Assembly: GCA_001584585.1 (NCBI GenBank)
Contig: LSYV01000115.1
Coordinates: 86,302-100,173, forward strand
DNA length: 13,872 bases
Direction of reading: 5' to 3'
DNA from: Gonium pectorale
Taxonomy: Eukaryota; Chlorophyta; Chlorophyceae; Chlamydomonadales; Volvocaceae
In this document: piece by piece, positions 7,972-13,872 of the stretch
How the letters are laid out: each line of letters begins with the position of its first letter
Position numbering within the stretch: position 1 is the stretch's first letter
Translations under genes and position numbers: made by a program
Notes under the pieces: model-generated
The model's input: only the letters and a program-made list of their open reading frames with translations
Told to the model about the DNA's origin: nothing
Databases searched by the model: none

Positions 7972-8362
7972 GAACTATACATAGTACTAAGCGCTTGCAT
8001 TGTTGCACTGTAGGCCTAGCTCGTCGTGGCATCTGCTACAACTAGCTATAACAAGAAATGCCCTGCGTGTCTGGCCATGGTCGTTGGAAGACTGAGCCGA
8101 GAGCGTGCGTGGGATCGACGAGCGATCGGGCGACCGGGCGATCGAGCGACCGGGCCGCAGGGGTACCCCGGGGGGGGGGGGACCTGGGGGGGAGGGTAAC
8201 GTTAACCTTGGGTGGTATGTGGTACGGTTTGTGGTACGGTATGTGGTACGGAAGGTTAGGACGGCTCGTGCCCGTACATGAAACGACGCCTTGCTACTAC
8301 GAGGCCGTATGCATTGAGTAGTGCAGATGGATTGGCGTATTATTGAGATCGGGGTTACTAAA
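7972..8362 (+). other. Putative 5' leader of gene B
   Basis: Contains CGAYCGGGCGACCGGG-like units (about 8115-8155), a 12-G run (8170-8181) and a 12-bp-period triplet TGTGGTACGG at 8218, 8230 and 8242. An upstream reading frame runs from ATG 8058 to TAG at 8319-8321, before the gene B start. No protein similarity seen. Confidence 0.5.
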
Positions 8363-8641
8363 ATGACCCGCCCACATCATGGTTGTCGAACACGATGGTT
8401 ATTGTTCATGGCATGTTCCCTTATCTCGACACAGGGCTTCGTAAATGGTCAGTTGGCACGTGAACGGCCTTCACTAGGCCTTCCAGCCAGGCTCTTAGCA
8501 CCGCTCTTAGTAGAGAATGATAATATGGCCCTTAATCGCGAGGCTCCTTCATCTGGCATGTCAGTCGTCCGGGGCGCGATGTCAGTCGTCCGCAGCCTTC
8601 AACAGTCGGGCTGCTCGACGACGGACGCGTCGGCCGCTGCT
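8363..8641 (+). CDS. Gene B exon 1: signal peptide and spacer
   Basis: 93 codons from ATG 8363 (context CTAAAATGAC) to donor GCT|GTGAGT. The N-terminus MTRPHHGCRTR is basic, followed by the hydrophobic core WLLFMACSLI and a plausible cleavage near VNG-Q, a typical secretory signal. An in-frame ATG at 8327 would add 12 residues before it; I prefer 8363 because the signal peptide then has normal length. The spacer has a duplicated MSVVR unit (14-bp repeats at 8558 and 8579) and ends GCSTTDASAAA, the conserved entry to the CAP domain. Unlike gene A there is no proline-rich block here. Confidence 0.75.
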
Positions 8642-11600
8642 GTGAGTGCTAAGAATGTGCCGAACTGTTATGGCGAGGGTTTCCCTCTATGGCCGTGCCC
8701 TACCTCGTCCCAAACCTGCGTGACTGGCAGGCCGACGTCTTCCCCCCTGCCTCACACTTCGTATGCCCGACTACTTGCGTGTTTAGTTGGGTTTGCGTGC
8801 GATGTCACTCCTTCTGGTCGAAGGTGTACCTCGTGGGCGCACGCTGCGTGTACGGGCTTGGCATGTATGCATGGGTCCCTTGTGAGAACACCCGCTGCTT
8901 TGGATGCCACCATCAGCCTGCATGGGCCTTGCTTATTCCTCCGCCGCGTAGCACAGTCCCAAACATCTGCCATGCGCCCTCCCATCTTCGTCCTGGAGGG
9001 CGCCCAGAACATTTGTCGTGTCGGGCGCACCCAACCGAACCTAACTGTCCGGGCTGGCAGGCATGCTATGGGGCCATGTTTAAAGTGTACATGGGGCCCG
9101 TCTGTCTGCCGCACTCCATCTCCTCGCTGCTTTGCTAAATAATGGTCAGGGGTGCCCATGAAGGGGATGAACAGGTCGCAATGCGCCACATTATGTTGCT
9201 TCACCGGCAGGCGGGCGTGTGCATGTAACGGTATTCGTTTCCATCCGCTGGGCATGTACGGCCTCGTGACGTGTGTTCACTCGCTATGCATTTGCTCATA
9301 TTACTGCGGCCCCGAGAATGTCCCCGTTGGTCTGAGCTCCTTGCCCGCCTCCCCCAGATCCTGGCCTGCACCAACGCCGTCCGCATCAACCCGGACGTCC
9401 TCAGCGACGCGTCCTGCTTCGCCAGCGTGCAGGTGGGGGTGGGCTGGGGTGGGCTGGGGTGGGCTGGTCTGGGGTTGGCTGCGTTGGAGCAGTGGGGAAT
9501 GGAGTACATGCGGCGATGGCCAGGGCACCAGGCATGCGTTGGTCGCCTACCTGGCAGGCGGCGCCCTTACGGGACGCGGCTGTATGTACAGCGGGGGACC
9601 GGCGGGCGCCTCCACAGATAGCTGCCGGACAGACTTGCTCGTGCGGGTCTTGCCTGTTCAACGAAGGAGATCACACAGCAGCCGATTCGGTAACCCAGTG
9701 CAACCTACCGCGTACTCGCATGGCGGGCCCATCGTCTGGCGCTCCTGTCCGCGAATAGCCTCCGTACGCAAGGCCGCGCGCACCCTCCCGGCATGCAAAG
9801 TGGATAGGACCCTCTCCCCCCACGCTCTCCCCCTCTGCATGATACATCGGCCCGCCAACCACCGCCGTTGCGCTCGCCGCATGCGAACCGCCAAGTGCCG
9901 ACCAACCGTAAAACCAACCACCAACCGCCAAGTGCCGACCAACCGCAGGCCGAGATCAAGTGGCCGCCCCGCCTGCCGCTCAGCAACAACAGCTTCCTGG
10001 CCGAAGCGGCGGATTACCACAACAGCTGGATGGCTTGGGACGACACGCTGACGCACCAGTGAGGGAGCCGCGCGGGGGGGGGATGTGGTGGTGGTGGTGG
10101 TGAGGGGATGGCGGGTGACTGCGTGCGCCCGGGGGCGAGCGAGGCGTGTGATGAGACTGCGGGCTGAGTGCTCAAACGATTTGCACCACCTCCCTTCAAG
10201 AATACGCCAAGATTGCGGCTGGCGCGCATGCAGCCGATCCAGCCAGCAGCCCACATGGATCGTAATTGCCGAATCGGAGGGAGCCCAGCAGCGCACGAAG
10301 GACTTGAACGGAGGTTACGCTGGTAGTGTTAGTCGGCATGCAACGTTGCAGAGTAGCCATCCAGCAGCCCACGGACCCTCAATCCCGACGCGGAAGGAGC
10401 ACGGCAACACACAAAGGTCAAAGGAACTAGTTTACGCTGGTTCGGCTGAGCTGACCGCCAGACGGCGGAATCGGCAGTGACGGTGATGCGTGTGAGTGAG
10501 TGAGCCTTGATTCTGCGGGACGGCTGCAGGTTCAAGTAAGGCTCTTGGGTCGCTCGGATTCTCTCTAGAACGGGTCGTGTGGTCACCGGCGGGGAGGCGT
10601 GCGGAGCGAGGAAACCCGCCCAGCAACCTTTGCACGGCTCTCTTCCCTCTGCTGCCTAGGACATTTACCGAACACCGAGATCGCGCAGCTGCGCTTTGGG
10701 CTTTGCGCAGCTGCGCTCGCGAGCGTTCGCTGGGGCCATGTGCTTGTCACCATCCCCGTCATCGCCGCTCCCGGCCCCCCCCGCCGCCCCGCCTCCCCCC
10801 CTCCCCCGCATCCACACGGACCGCAAGTTCCCTACCCGCACCTACCGCCCCCGGCTGCCCCGTCGCAGAGTTGTCGGCGAGCTGGACCTGGGCGACCAAT
10901 GAATTGAAACTACCTAACCCAATTGAACCCGATTACCAACCGGCCACACGACCCTTGATCCCCTCTTGTGCCCCCACGCCGCAGAGTCAACGGCGAGCTG
11001 GCGTTGGGCGACCGAGTTACGGCCTTCGGTTACAGCTGGTCCAGGGTGTCGGAGAACGTGGCATGGGGATACAAGAGCGCAAAGGACGTCGTCAGCGGCT
11101 GGCTGTGGTGAGCATGTATGCGCGCGTTGGGTGCGGAAGGAAGAGTCGCGCAGAGGCCGCCGACGAAGGGGTGTCGCCGGGTGGGTGAGTGGAGGTCCGT
11201 GGGCGCTTGTAGCTCGGGTGGCCTTGTTCCGCGCTCCGTTCGCCATAGTTGCGTGAGAGGCACACGTCGTACGGGGGGCTACACCTAACCCGCCACCGTC
11301 GGGGGACGTGAGCGGGCGTTATCAGGAATGTGGAGGTACCCCAGAGGAGCCTAGATGGCGCTGGGGAGAGGAGGCACGAGCGCGACCAGCAGGTCGCTGG
11401 CGGCCGGCGGATATACATTTATGGGTGGATGGCGAGGCGGCCGCAAGGGGCGCGCTGCTCCGCCGGGGGCGCTGGCTTGGGAGAGATGACGTGCGAGGAT
11501 CTTGGCTAGGATCTAGATCCTAGCATCCGCTAGCTACCGTTTCCAACTGTCGACAGTACGGCACACCGTCGTGACGTCGCTCCGATGCCGCGCTCACGCC

Positions 11601-13760
11601 CACACTCGCCTCCCCCTCGGCCGCAGCTCGTCCGGCCATCGTGCCAACATGTTCTCGTGCAACTACGCTGACATCGGAGTCGCCGCCGACACGGACTGGC
11701 TGTACTACACCCAGGCGAGCCGTTTGGTTGGCAGTTAGTCAGTTGACGGGTGTTGACCCGGCAGTCGGCAGTTGTTATCCGCCGTACGGGATCAACCGAC
11801 GCCGGTGGCCCGACCACGCCGCCGGCATGTGGGGGCGCGCGAAGCCGGTCTTGCGCGGGGCGTGCGGACCCCGTCGCGCATTCAGGTGCCAATGCCACGT
11901 GTCATGCTCGTTCCCTGTCCCCCTCAATTCCGTCATACAAAGTGCACACGGTTGTTGTGAGCTGCGCGTGTTCTCTTCGCCGCGACCGTGCGGCCAATTG
12001 CGTGCGGCAACGCGCCCGCTTCGTTCTCCCTCACCTGCAGAACTTTGGCTGCCCGGCCGGCAAGACCTGCTACAGCTGCGTCAACACCAGGTACGACACC
12101 CCGATAGTTGCGGCAGTCTGCTCTGGCCTCTGGGCGGCGAGCTGCCGCGCTGCTGCCTGCCCGAACCCATTCATCTCCGTCTGTTGAATATCGCTTATGT
12201 CCGTTTCCGTTTCCGTTTCCGCTCAAGTGACAGACCAGCCCTTTCGTCCTTGCGCAGTACTCTGCCTTCACCGCCGCCGCCGTCGCCCAGGCCGCCGTCG
12301 CCCGCCCCGCTGCCGCCCTCGCCGCCGCCGCGGCCACCTTCCCCGCCCGCGCCGCCGTCGCCGCCCCTTCCGCCGTCCCCTCGTCCCCCAACCCCCCCTG
12401 CGCCCCCACCTTCCTGCTCCTCCACCGACGCGTCCGCCGCCGCGGTGGGTCGTGCCGCCTCTCGCGACCGAGTCCTCACCTCAGCCGGACTCATCTGCGA
12501 TCCCCCACGCCCTTCTCAACCGCAACACGGCCTAACGACGCCACTGCACACTTCCTTTGAAATGCATGCCCCACACATGCTCCAGCCGTACTGAAGTACG
12601 GCAAGGCCACGCTTGCGCCTGCTTCCTGGTGCCAGCCCCCCCGAGTGCATTGGCCCGCACTTGTGGGCGGGGAGCGCACCCCACGCTTGATGCCGCGCGC
12701 CGTCTCGCCCCGTCCCCGCCCTCGGCCCGCGCTTCCGCCTGCCGCAGATCCTGGCCTGCACCAACGCCGTCCGCGTCAACCCGGACGTCCTCAGCGACGC
12801 GTCCTGCTTCGCCAGCGTGCAGGTGGGGGCGGGGGCGGGATGAGAGGCGGGGTGGGAGAACGTGGGGGAGGCAGGGAATAGGAGGTCTGGAGCGTCTGCG
12901 GCGGGACTGTGTTGCGGGCGGAGGTGGGGGATGGCGGCGCGGGTCAAGACTTCAGGACTTCAGGACGGGTCCTCACGGCGGCACCATGTGCGATCGAGGC
13001 CCAAGGCAGTTCCGTCCCTGGGCTTGAAAGGACGACCGAGGGTGGCGAAAAGAAGAAGAGGACCGGGGCGCGGTGGTTTTGGGTCACCTAGCGGCCGGCG
13101 GCGCTGCACAAGTCGCCCTCCGGCATACAGACCAGTCATTCCCCTATGTGCGTTCCCCAGCCCAAGCAATCGTCCGCCTTCCGCCCCTGGCCTCCCTGGC
13201 ATGCCCCCCAGGCCGAGCTGAAGAACCCGCCCCGCCTGCCTCTCAACTACGACGCCAACCTCACCGCGGCCGCTGTGTACCACAACAACTGGATGGTGTC
13301 GTACAGCACCATGTCGCACCAGTGGGTACATGCAGCGACCGCAGCTGCGCTGTGTGGGGTGGGGTGGGGTGGGGTGCGGTAACCCCCAACGGAGGGAGTG
13401 GGTAGGCGCCCGGAGCCCGCCCGCCACCCCATAACGTCTGCCCCGCAACGCCCGAATCTTACTACGCCCCTTGTTTCTCTCTGGCGTACTGCTCGTATCC
13501 TCGCCACATGTACGGTAGTCCTAACCGCATCCCCGTCCTAGGCAATACTGTTCACGTACACTATAAACATAAAGCTGTCAGCTGTCCAACCGAAACCACG
13601 GTCTTCTCTTCACCTGCCCTCTATCTCTTCCTCGCAGGCTGTCCGGCGAGCCCTCCCTGGGCGACCGCGCCAGCATGCATAGCTACAACTGGTGGCGCAT
13701 CGCGGAGAACGTGGCGGCGGGCTACGGCAGCGCCAAAAGCGTCGTCAGCGGCTGGCTGTG
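8363..13760 (+). CDS. Gene B: secreted protein with at least two CAP/SCP domains joined by a proline-rich linker, 3' end outside window
   Basis: Inferred exons: 8363-8641, 9358-9432, 9949-10058, 10985-11107, 11627-11714, 12041-12090, 12258-12444, 12748-12822, 13212-13321 and 13638-13760. Together they give 406 codons plus two bases with every phase matching. Order: signal peptide, short spacer, CAP domain 1 (about residues 80-220), Pro-rich linker (about 50 residues), CAP domain 2 up to its VVSGWL motif; the rest lies beyond the window. CAP residues seen: His (YHNSWM, YHNNWM), Glu (SEN, AEN), His (GHRANMF, domain 1). The same exon sizes as gene A indicate tandem duplication. An extracellular role in wall or matrix is inferred from the signal peptide and SPPSP linker; ligand unknown. 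The alternative is two genes split at the TGA 12185-12187; phase and homology argue against it. Confidence 0.78.
8642..9357 (+). other. Gene B intron 1 (716 bp)
   Basis: Donor GTGAGT, acceptor CCCCCAG|ATC, phase 0. The exon-1 frame stays open through the intron until a TAA ending at 9140-9142, and a second overlapping frame is open to 9138. Both are Cys- and Trp-containing but resemble nothing I know. Homology of the flanking exons with gene A supports removal. Confidence 0.75.
9358..9432 (+). CDS. Gene B CAP1 exon 2
   Basis: 25 codons, [15 protein letters not shown] to SVQ, phase 0 at both ends. One base differs from the gene A copy and from the CAP2 copy (GTC to ATC, Val to Ile). Confidence 0.92.
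9435..9474 (+). promoter_or_regulatory. G-quadruplex-capable repeat after exon 2 donor (gene B CAP1)
   Basis: GGGGGTGGGCT followed by GGGGTGGGCT repeats: at least six runs of three or more G with 1-2 nt spacers, beginning two bases after the splice junction. It is also a 10-bp tandem repeat. Confidence 0.55.
9886..9945 (+). repeat. 23-bp direct repeat, period 37, at intron 2 acceptor
   Basis: AACCGCCAAGTGCCGACCAA plus CCG occurs at 9886-9908 and 9923-9945, separated by an AAAACCAACC-type spacer. The second copy ends directly at the acceptor. Confidence 0.88.
9949..10058 (+). CDS. Gene B CAP1 exon 3
   Basis: 110 nt, starting AEIKWPPRLPLSNNSFL and ending in DDTLTH. The segment AEAADYHNSWM has the conserved His. 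Donor CACCA|GTGAGG, phase 2; with exon 4 the split codon is CAA (Gln). Diverged from gene A at many positions, unlike exon 2. Confidence 0.92.
10243..10450 (+). repeat. Imperfect tandem repeat, period about 118 bp
   Basis: CCAGCAGCCCAC starts at 10243 and 10361, and TTACGCTGGT at 10315 and 10432. Between these anchors further words align (for example GGAGGGAGC with GGAAGGAGC, and GGACTTGAACGGA with GGTCAAAGGAACT). The copies are old and diverged. Confidence 0.75.
10683..10716. repeat. Two identical 12-bp palindromes, 22 bp apart
   Basis: GCGCAGCTGCGC occurs at 10683-10694 and 10705-10716. Each is self-complementary, and they can also pair with each other around a 10-nt loop. Confidence 0.92.
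10869..10902 (+). pseudogene. Truncated copy of exon-4 head in gene B intron 3
   Basis: After GTCGCAG the DNA reads codons for VVGELDLGDQ and then TGA at 10900-10902, in the frame exon 3 would impose. The true exon 4 starts 116 bp later with VNGELALGDR. The sequence after the copy (AATTGAAACTACCTAACCC) resembles that after the equivalent gene A copy. Splicing to this acceptor would truncate the protein inside CAP1 and probably trigger decay. Confidence 0.8.
10985..11107 (+). CDS. Gene B CAP1 exon 4
   Basis: 123 nt, phase 2 at both ends: VNGELALGDRVTAFGY, then SWSRVSENVAWGYKSAK and DVVSGWL. SEN replaces AEN but keeps the Glu. The exon ends CTGTG|GTGAGC, and TG|C again makes Cys. The 18 bases encoding VVSGWL are identical to those in the other two copies. 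Confidence 0.92.
11108..11626 (+). other. Gene B intron 4 (519 bp)
   Basis: Donor GTGAGC, acceptor GGCCGCAG|CTCG. Apart from a perfect 20-bp palindrome I see no element or gene. Confidence 0.78.
11505..11524. repeat. Perfect 20-bp palindrome in intron 4
   Basis: GCTAGGATCTAGATCCTAGC equals its own reverse complement. Further CTAG words lie next to it (CCGCTAGCTACC). It may be the relic of a small inverted-repeat element; no target duplication is evident. Confidence 0.93.
11627..11714 (+). CDS. Gene B CAP1 exon 5 (GHRANMF)
   Basis: 88 nt: [19 protein letters not shown], then ADTDWLYYTQ. Second conserved His present. It ends CAG|GCGAGC: the donor is GC, not GT. Reading on would hit TAG after SRLVGS, so splicing is required. 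Confidence 0.92.
11715..12040 (+). other. Gene B intron 5 (326 bp), GC-AG type
   Basis: 5' CAG|GCGAGC, 3' TCACCTGCAG|AAC, phase 0. The position is fixed by exon 5 and exon 6 homology with gene A, where the same junction uses CAG|GTGCGT. The surrounding bases are near-consensus, as usual for functional GC donors. Confidence 0.8.
12041..12090 (+). CDS. Gene B CAP1 exon 6 (FGC...CYSCV)
   Basis: 50 nt encode NFGCPAGKTCYSCVNT plus two bases. It matches [13 protein letters not shown] of gene A and closes CAP1. Proposed donor ACCAG|GTACGA, phase 2; AG|T makes Ser and leads into TLPSPPPPSP, parallel to [10 protein letters not shown] of gene A. If not spliced, the frame continues 32 codons with four Cys to TGA at 12185-12187. 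Confidence 0.75.
12091..12257 (+). other. Gene B intron 6 (167 bp), optional stop-containing
   Basis: Donor GTACGA, acceptor CCTTGCGCAG with a C/T-rich stretch before it. Removing it joins CAP1 to the linker exon in frame. A TCCGTT run (about 12200-12219) lies within it. Confidence 0.65.
12258..12444 (+). CDS. Gene B linker exon: Pro-rich spacer to CAP2
   Basis: 187 nt. First base completes Ser, then [17 protein letters not shown] and further PPSPP units, ending SCSSTDASAAA. Donor GCG|GTGGGT, phase 0, as in gene A exon 1. About 50 residues of linker against 250 or more in gene A. There is room for neither a signal peptide nor a promoter before it, which also supports its being internal. Confidence 0.8.
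12445..12747 (+). other. Gene B intron 7 (303 bp)
   Basis: GTGGGT to CTGCCGCAG|ATC, phase 0. Nothing recognisable inside. Confidence 0.8.
12748..12822 (+). CDS. Gene B CAP2 exon 2
   Basis: 75 nt, identical at every base to gene A 1345-1419; [15 protein letters not shown] to SVQ, phase 0. Confidence 0.92.
12823..13211 (+). other. Gene B intron 8 (389 bp)
   Basis: GTGGGG to CCCCCCAG|GCC, phase 0. G-rich start; a short tandem ACTTCAGG (about 12949-12964). No gene inside. Confidence 0.78.
12825..12861 (+). promoter_or_regulatory. G-quadruplex-capable tract after exon 2 donor (gene B CAP2)
   Basis: GGGGG, GGGGG and GGG separated by single C, then GGGG and GGG further on. Same location as the tracts after the other two exon 2 copies. 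Confidence 0.5.
13212..13321 (+). CDS. Gene B CAP2 exon 3
   Basis: 110 nt: AELKNPPRLPLNYDANL, then TAAAVYHNNWMVSYSTMSH. Conserved His present. Donor CACCA|GTGGGT, phase 2; split codon becomes CAG (Gln). Confidence 0.92.
13322..13637 (+). other. Gene B intron 9 (316 bp) with (GGGGT)n
   Basis: GTGGGT to CTCGCAG|GCTG. Four GGGG runs with single-T spacers at 13356-13374 form a strict G-quadruplex motif. Unlike the equivalent introns before exon 4 in the other two CAP units, I find no extra exon-4 head here. Confidence 0.8.
13638..13760 (+). CDS. Gene B CAP2 exon 4 (last in window)
   Basis: 123 nt: LSGEPSLGDRASMHSY, then NWWRIAENVAAGYGSAK and SVVSGWL. AEN motif present. Donor CTGTG|GTGGGG at 13761. 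Exon 5 with the GHRAN motif should follow beyond the right edge; positions 13761-13872 are the start of that intron. Confidence 0.92.
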
Positions 13761-13872
13761 GTGGGGGGGGGGCGAGCGCCTAAAACCGCGTTAGTTGCTG
13801 GCGCAGGCGCATCCTGGATGGTGGATTGTTCCGCCCGTCTCGCCATGTATGTGTTGAGGCGGGGAGGCGCGT

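Larger units (their letters stand above)
9433..9948 (+). other. Gene B intron 2 (516 bp)
   Basis: Donor CAG|GTGGGG, acceptor AACCGCAG|GCC. A 23-bp direct repeat (starts 9886 and 9923, GCCAAGTGCCGACCAACCG core) runs up to the acceptor. AACCG-type units also precede the same acceptor in gene A. Confidence 0.8.
10059..10984 (+). other. Gene B intron 3 (926 bp)
   Basis: Donor CA|GTGAGG, acceptor GCCGCAG|AGTC. Contains an imperfect tandem repeat of about 118 bp, two identical 12-bp palindromes and a truncated copy of the exon-4 head. No gene of its own. Confidence 0.8.

Noticed and set aside
8058..8321. 87-residue + frame before gene B
   Set aside because: Low-complexity, with repeats and a G-run; no protein likeness. 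Kept only as a possible upstream frame in the leader.
12188..12257. Promoter and start of an independent third CAP gene
   Set aside because: Only 70 bp after the TGA, no ATG-led signal peptide, and the following exon begins at a good acceptor with matching phase.

Overview
The window looks like nuclear DNA of a volvocine-type green alga (Chlamydomonas/Volvox/Gonium group). The evidence is high GC content, short exons split by GC-rich GT-AG introns of about 170-930 bp, and long Ser-Pro/Lys-Pro-Pro-Ser-Pro repeats typical of the hydroxyproline-rich glycoproteins of the algal wall and extracellular matrix. There are no bacterial operons or ribosome binding sites, and most long uninterrupted reading frames are accidental products of GC-rich DNA. 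Two paralogous genes lie head to tail on the + strand. Both encode secreted CAP/SCP-type domains (PF00188 superfamily, closest by eye to the bacterial YkwD-like branch) joined to proline-rich spacers. Each CAP domain is cut into the same exon set: 75, 110, 123 and 88 nt, with junction phases 0, 0, 2, 2, 0. I found this set by eye three times (the third runs off the right edge). All phases close without a frame error. Gene A (positions 1-4865, left end missing): exons 2-790, 1345-1419, 2102-2211, 2978-3100, 3871-3958 and 4149-4865. They encode 633 residues: a long KPPSP-rich region, one CAP domain, a second Pro/Ser linker, and a Cys-rich C-terminal domain of about 170 residues that I do not recognise. 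Intergenic stretch (4866 to about 8362): no convincing gene. It holds a perfect 12-bp inverted repeat, a GC-rich minisatellite and an AT-richer block with a TATA-like motif that may be the promoter of gene B. Gene B (8363-13760 and beyond, right end missing): signal peptide, CAP domain 1, a short proline-rich linker, then CAP domain 2. What first looks like two genes (stop codon at 12185-12187, then a new proline-rich exon at 12258) reads better as one two-CAP-domain gene, because a phase-matched intron 12091-12257 removes the stop and recreates the CAP-to-linker boundary seen in gene A. The most interesting observations are these. (1) The start of CAP exon 4 is partially duplicated in the preceding intron of both genes; in gene A the nearest extra copy offers an in-frame 38-residue alternative extension, while in gene B it leads to a stop. 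(2) The 75-nt exon 2 is almost invariant across three otherwise diverged domains, including third codon positions. (3) G-quadruplex-capable tracts follow exon 2 in all three copies. (4) Gene B has a GC-AG intron where gene A has GT-AG. (5) Retention of the linker intron would give a short one-domain protein. All exon boundaries are read from the DNA by homology between copies; no transcript data were available.
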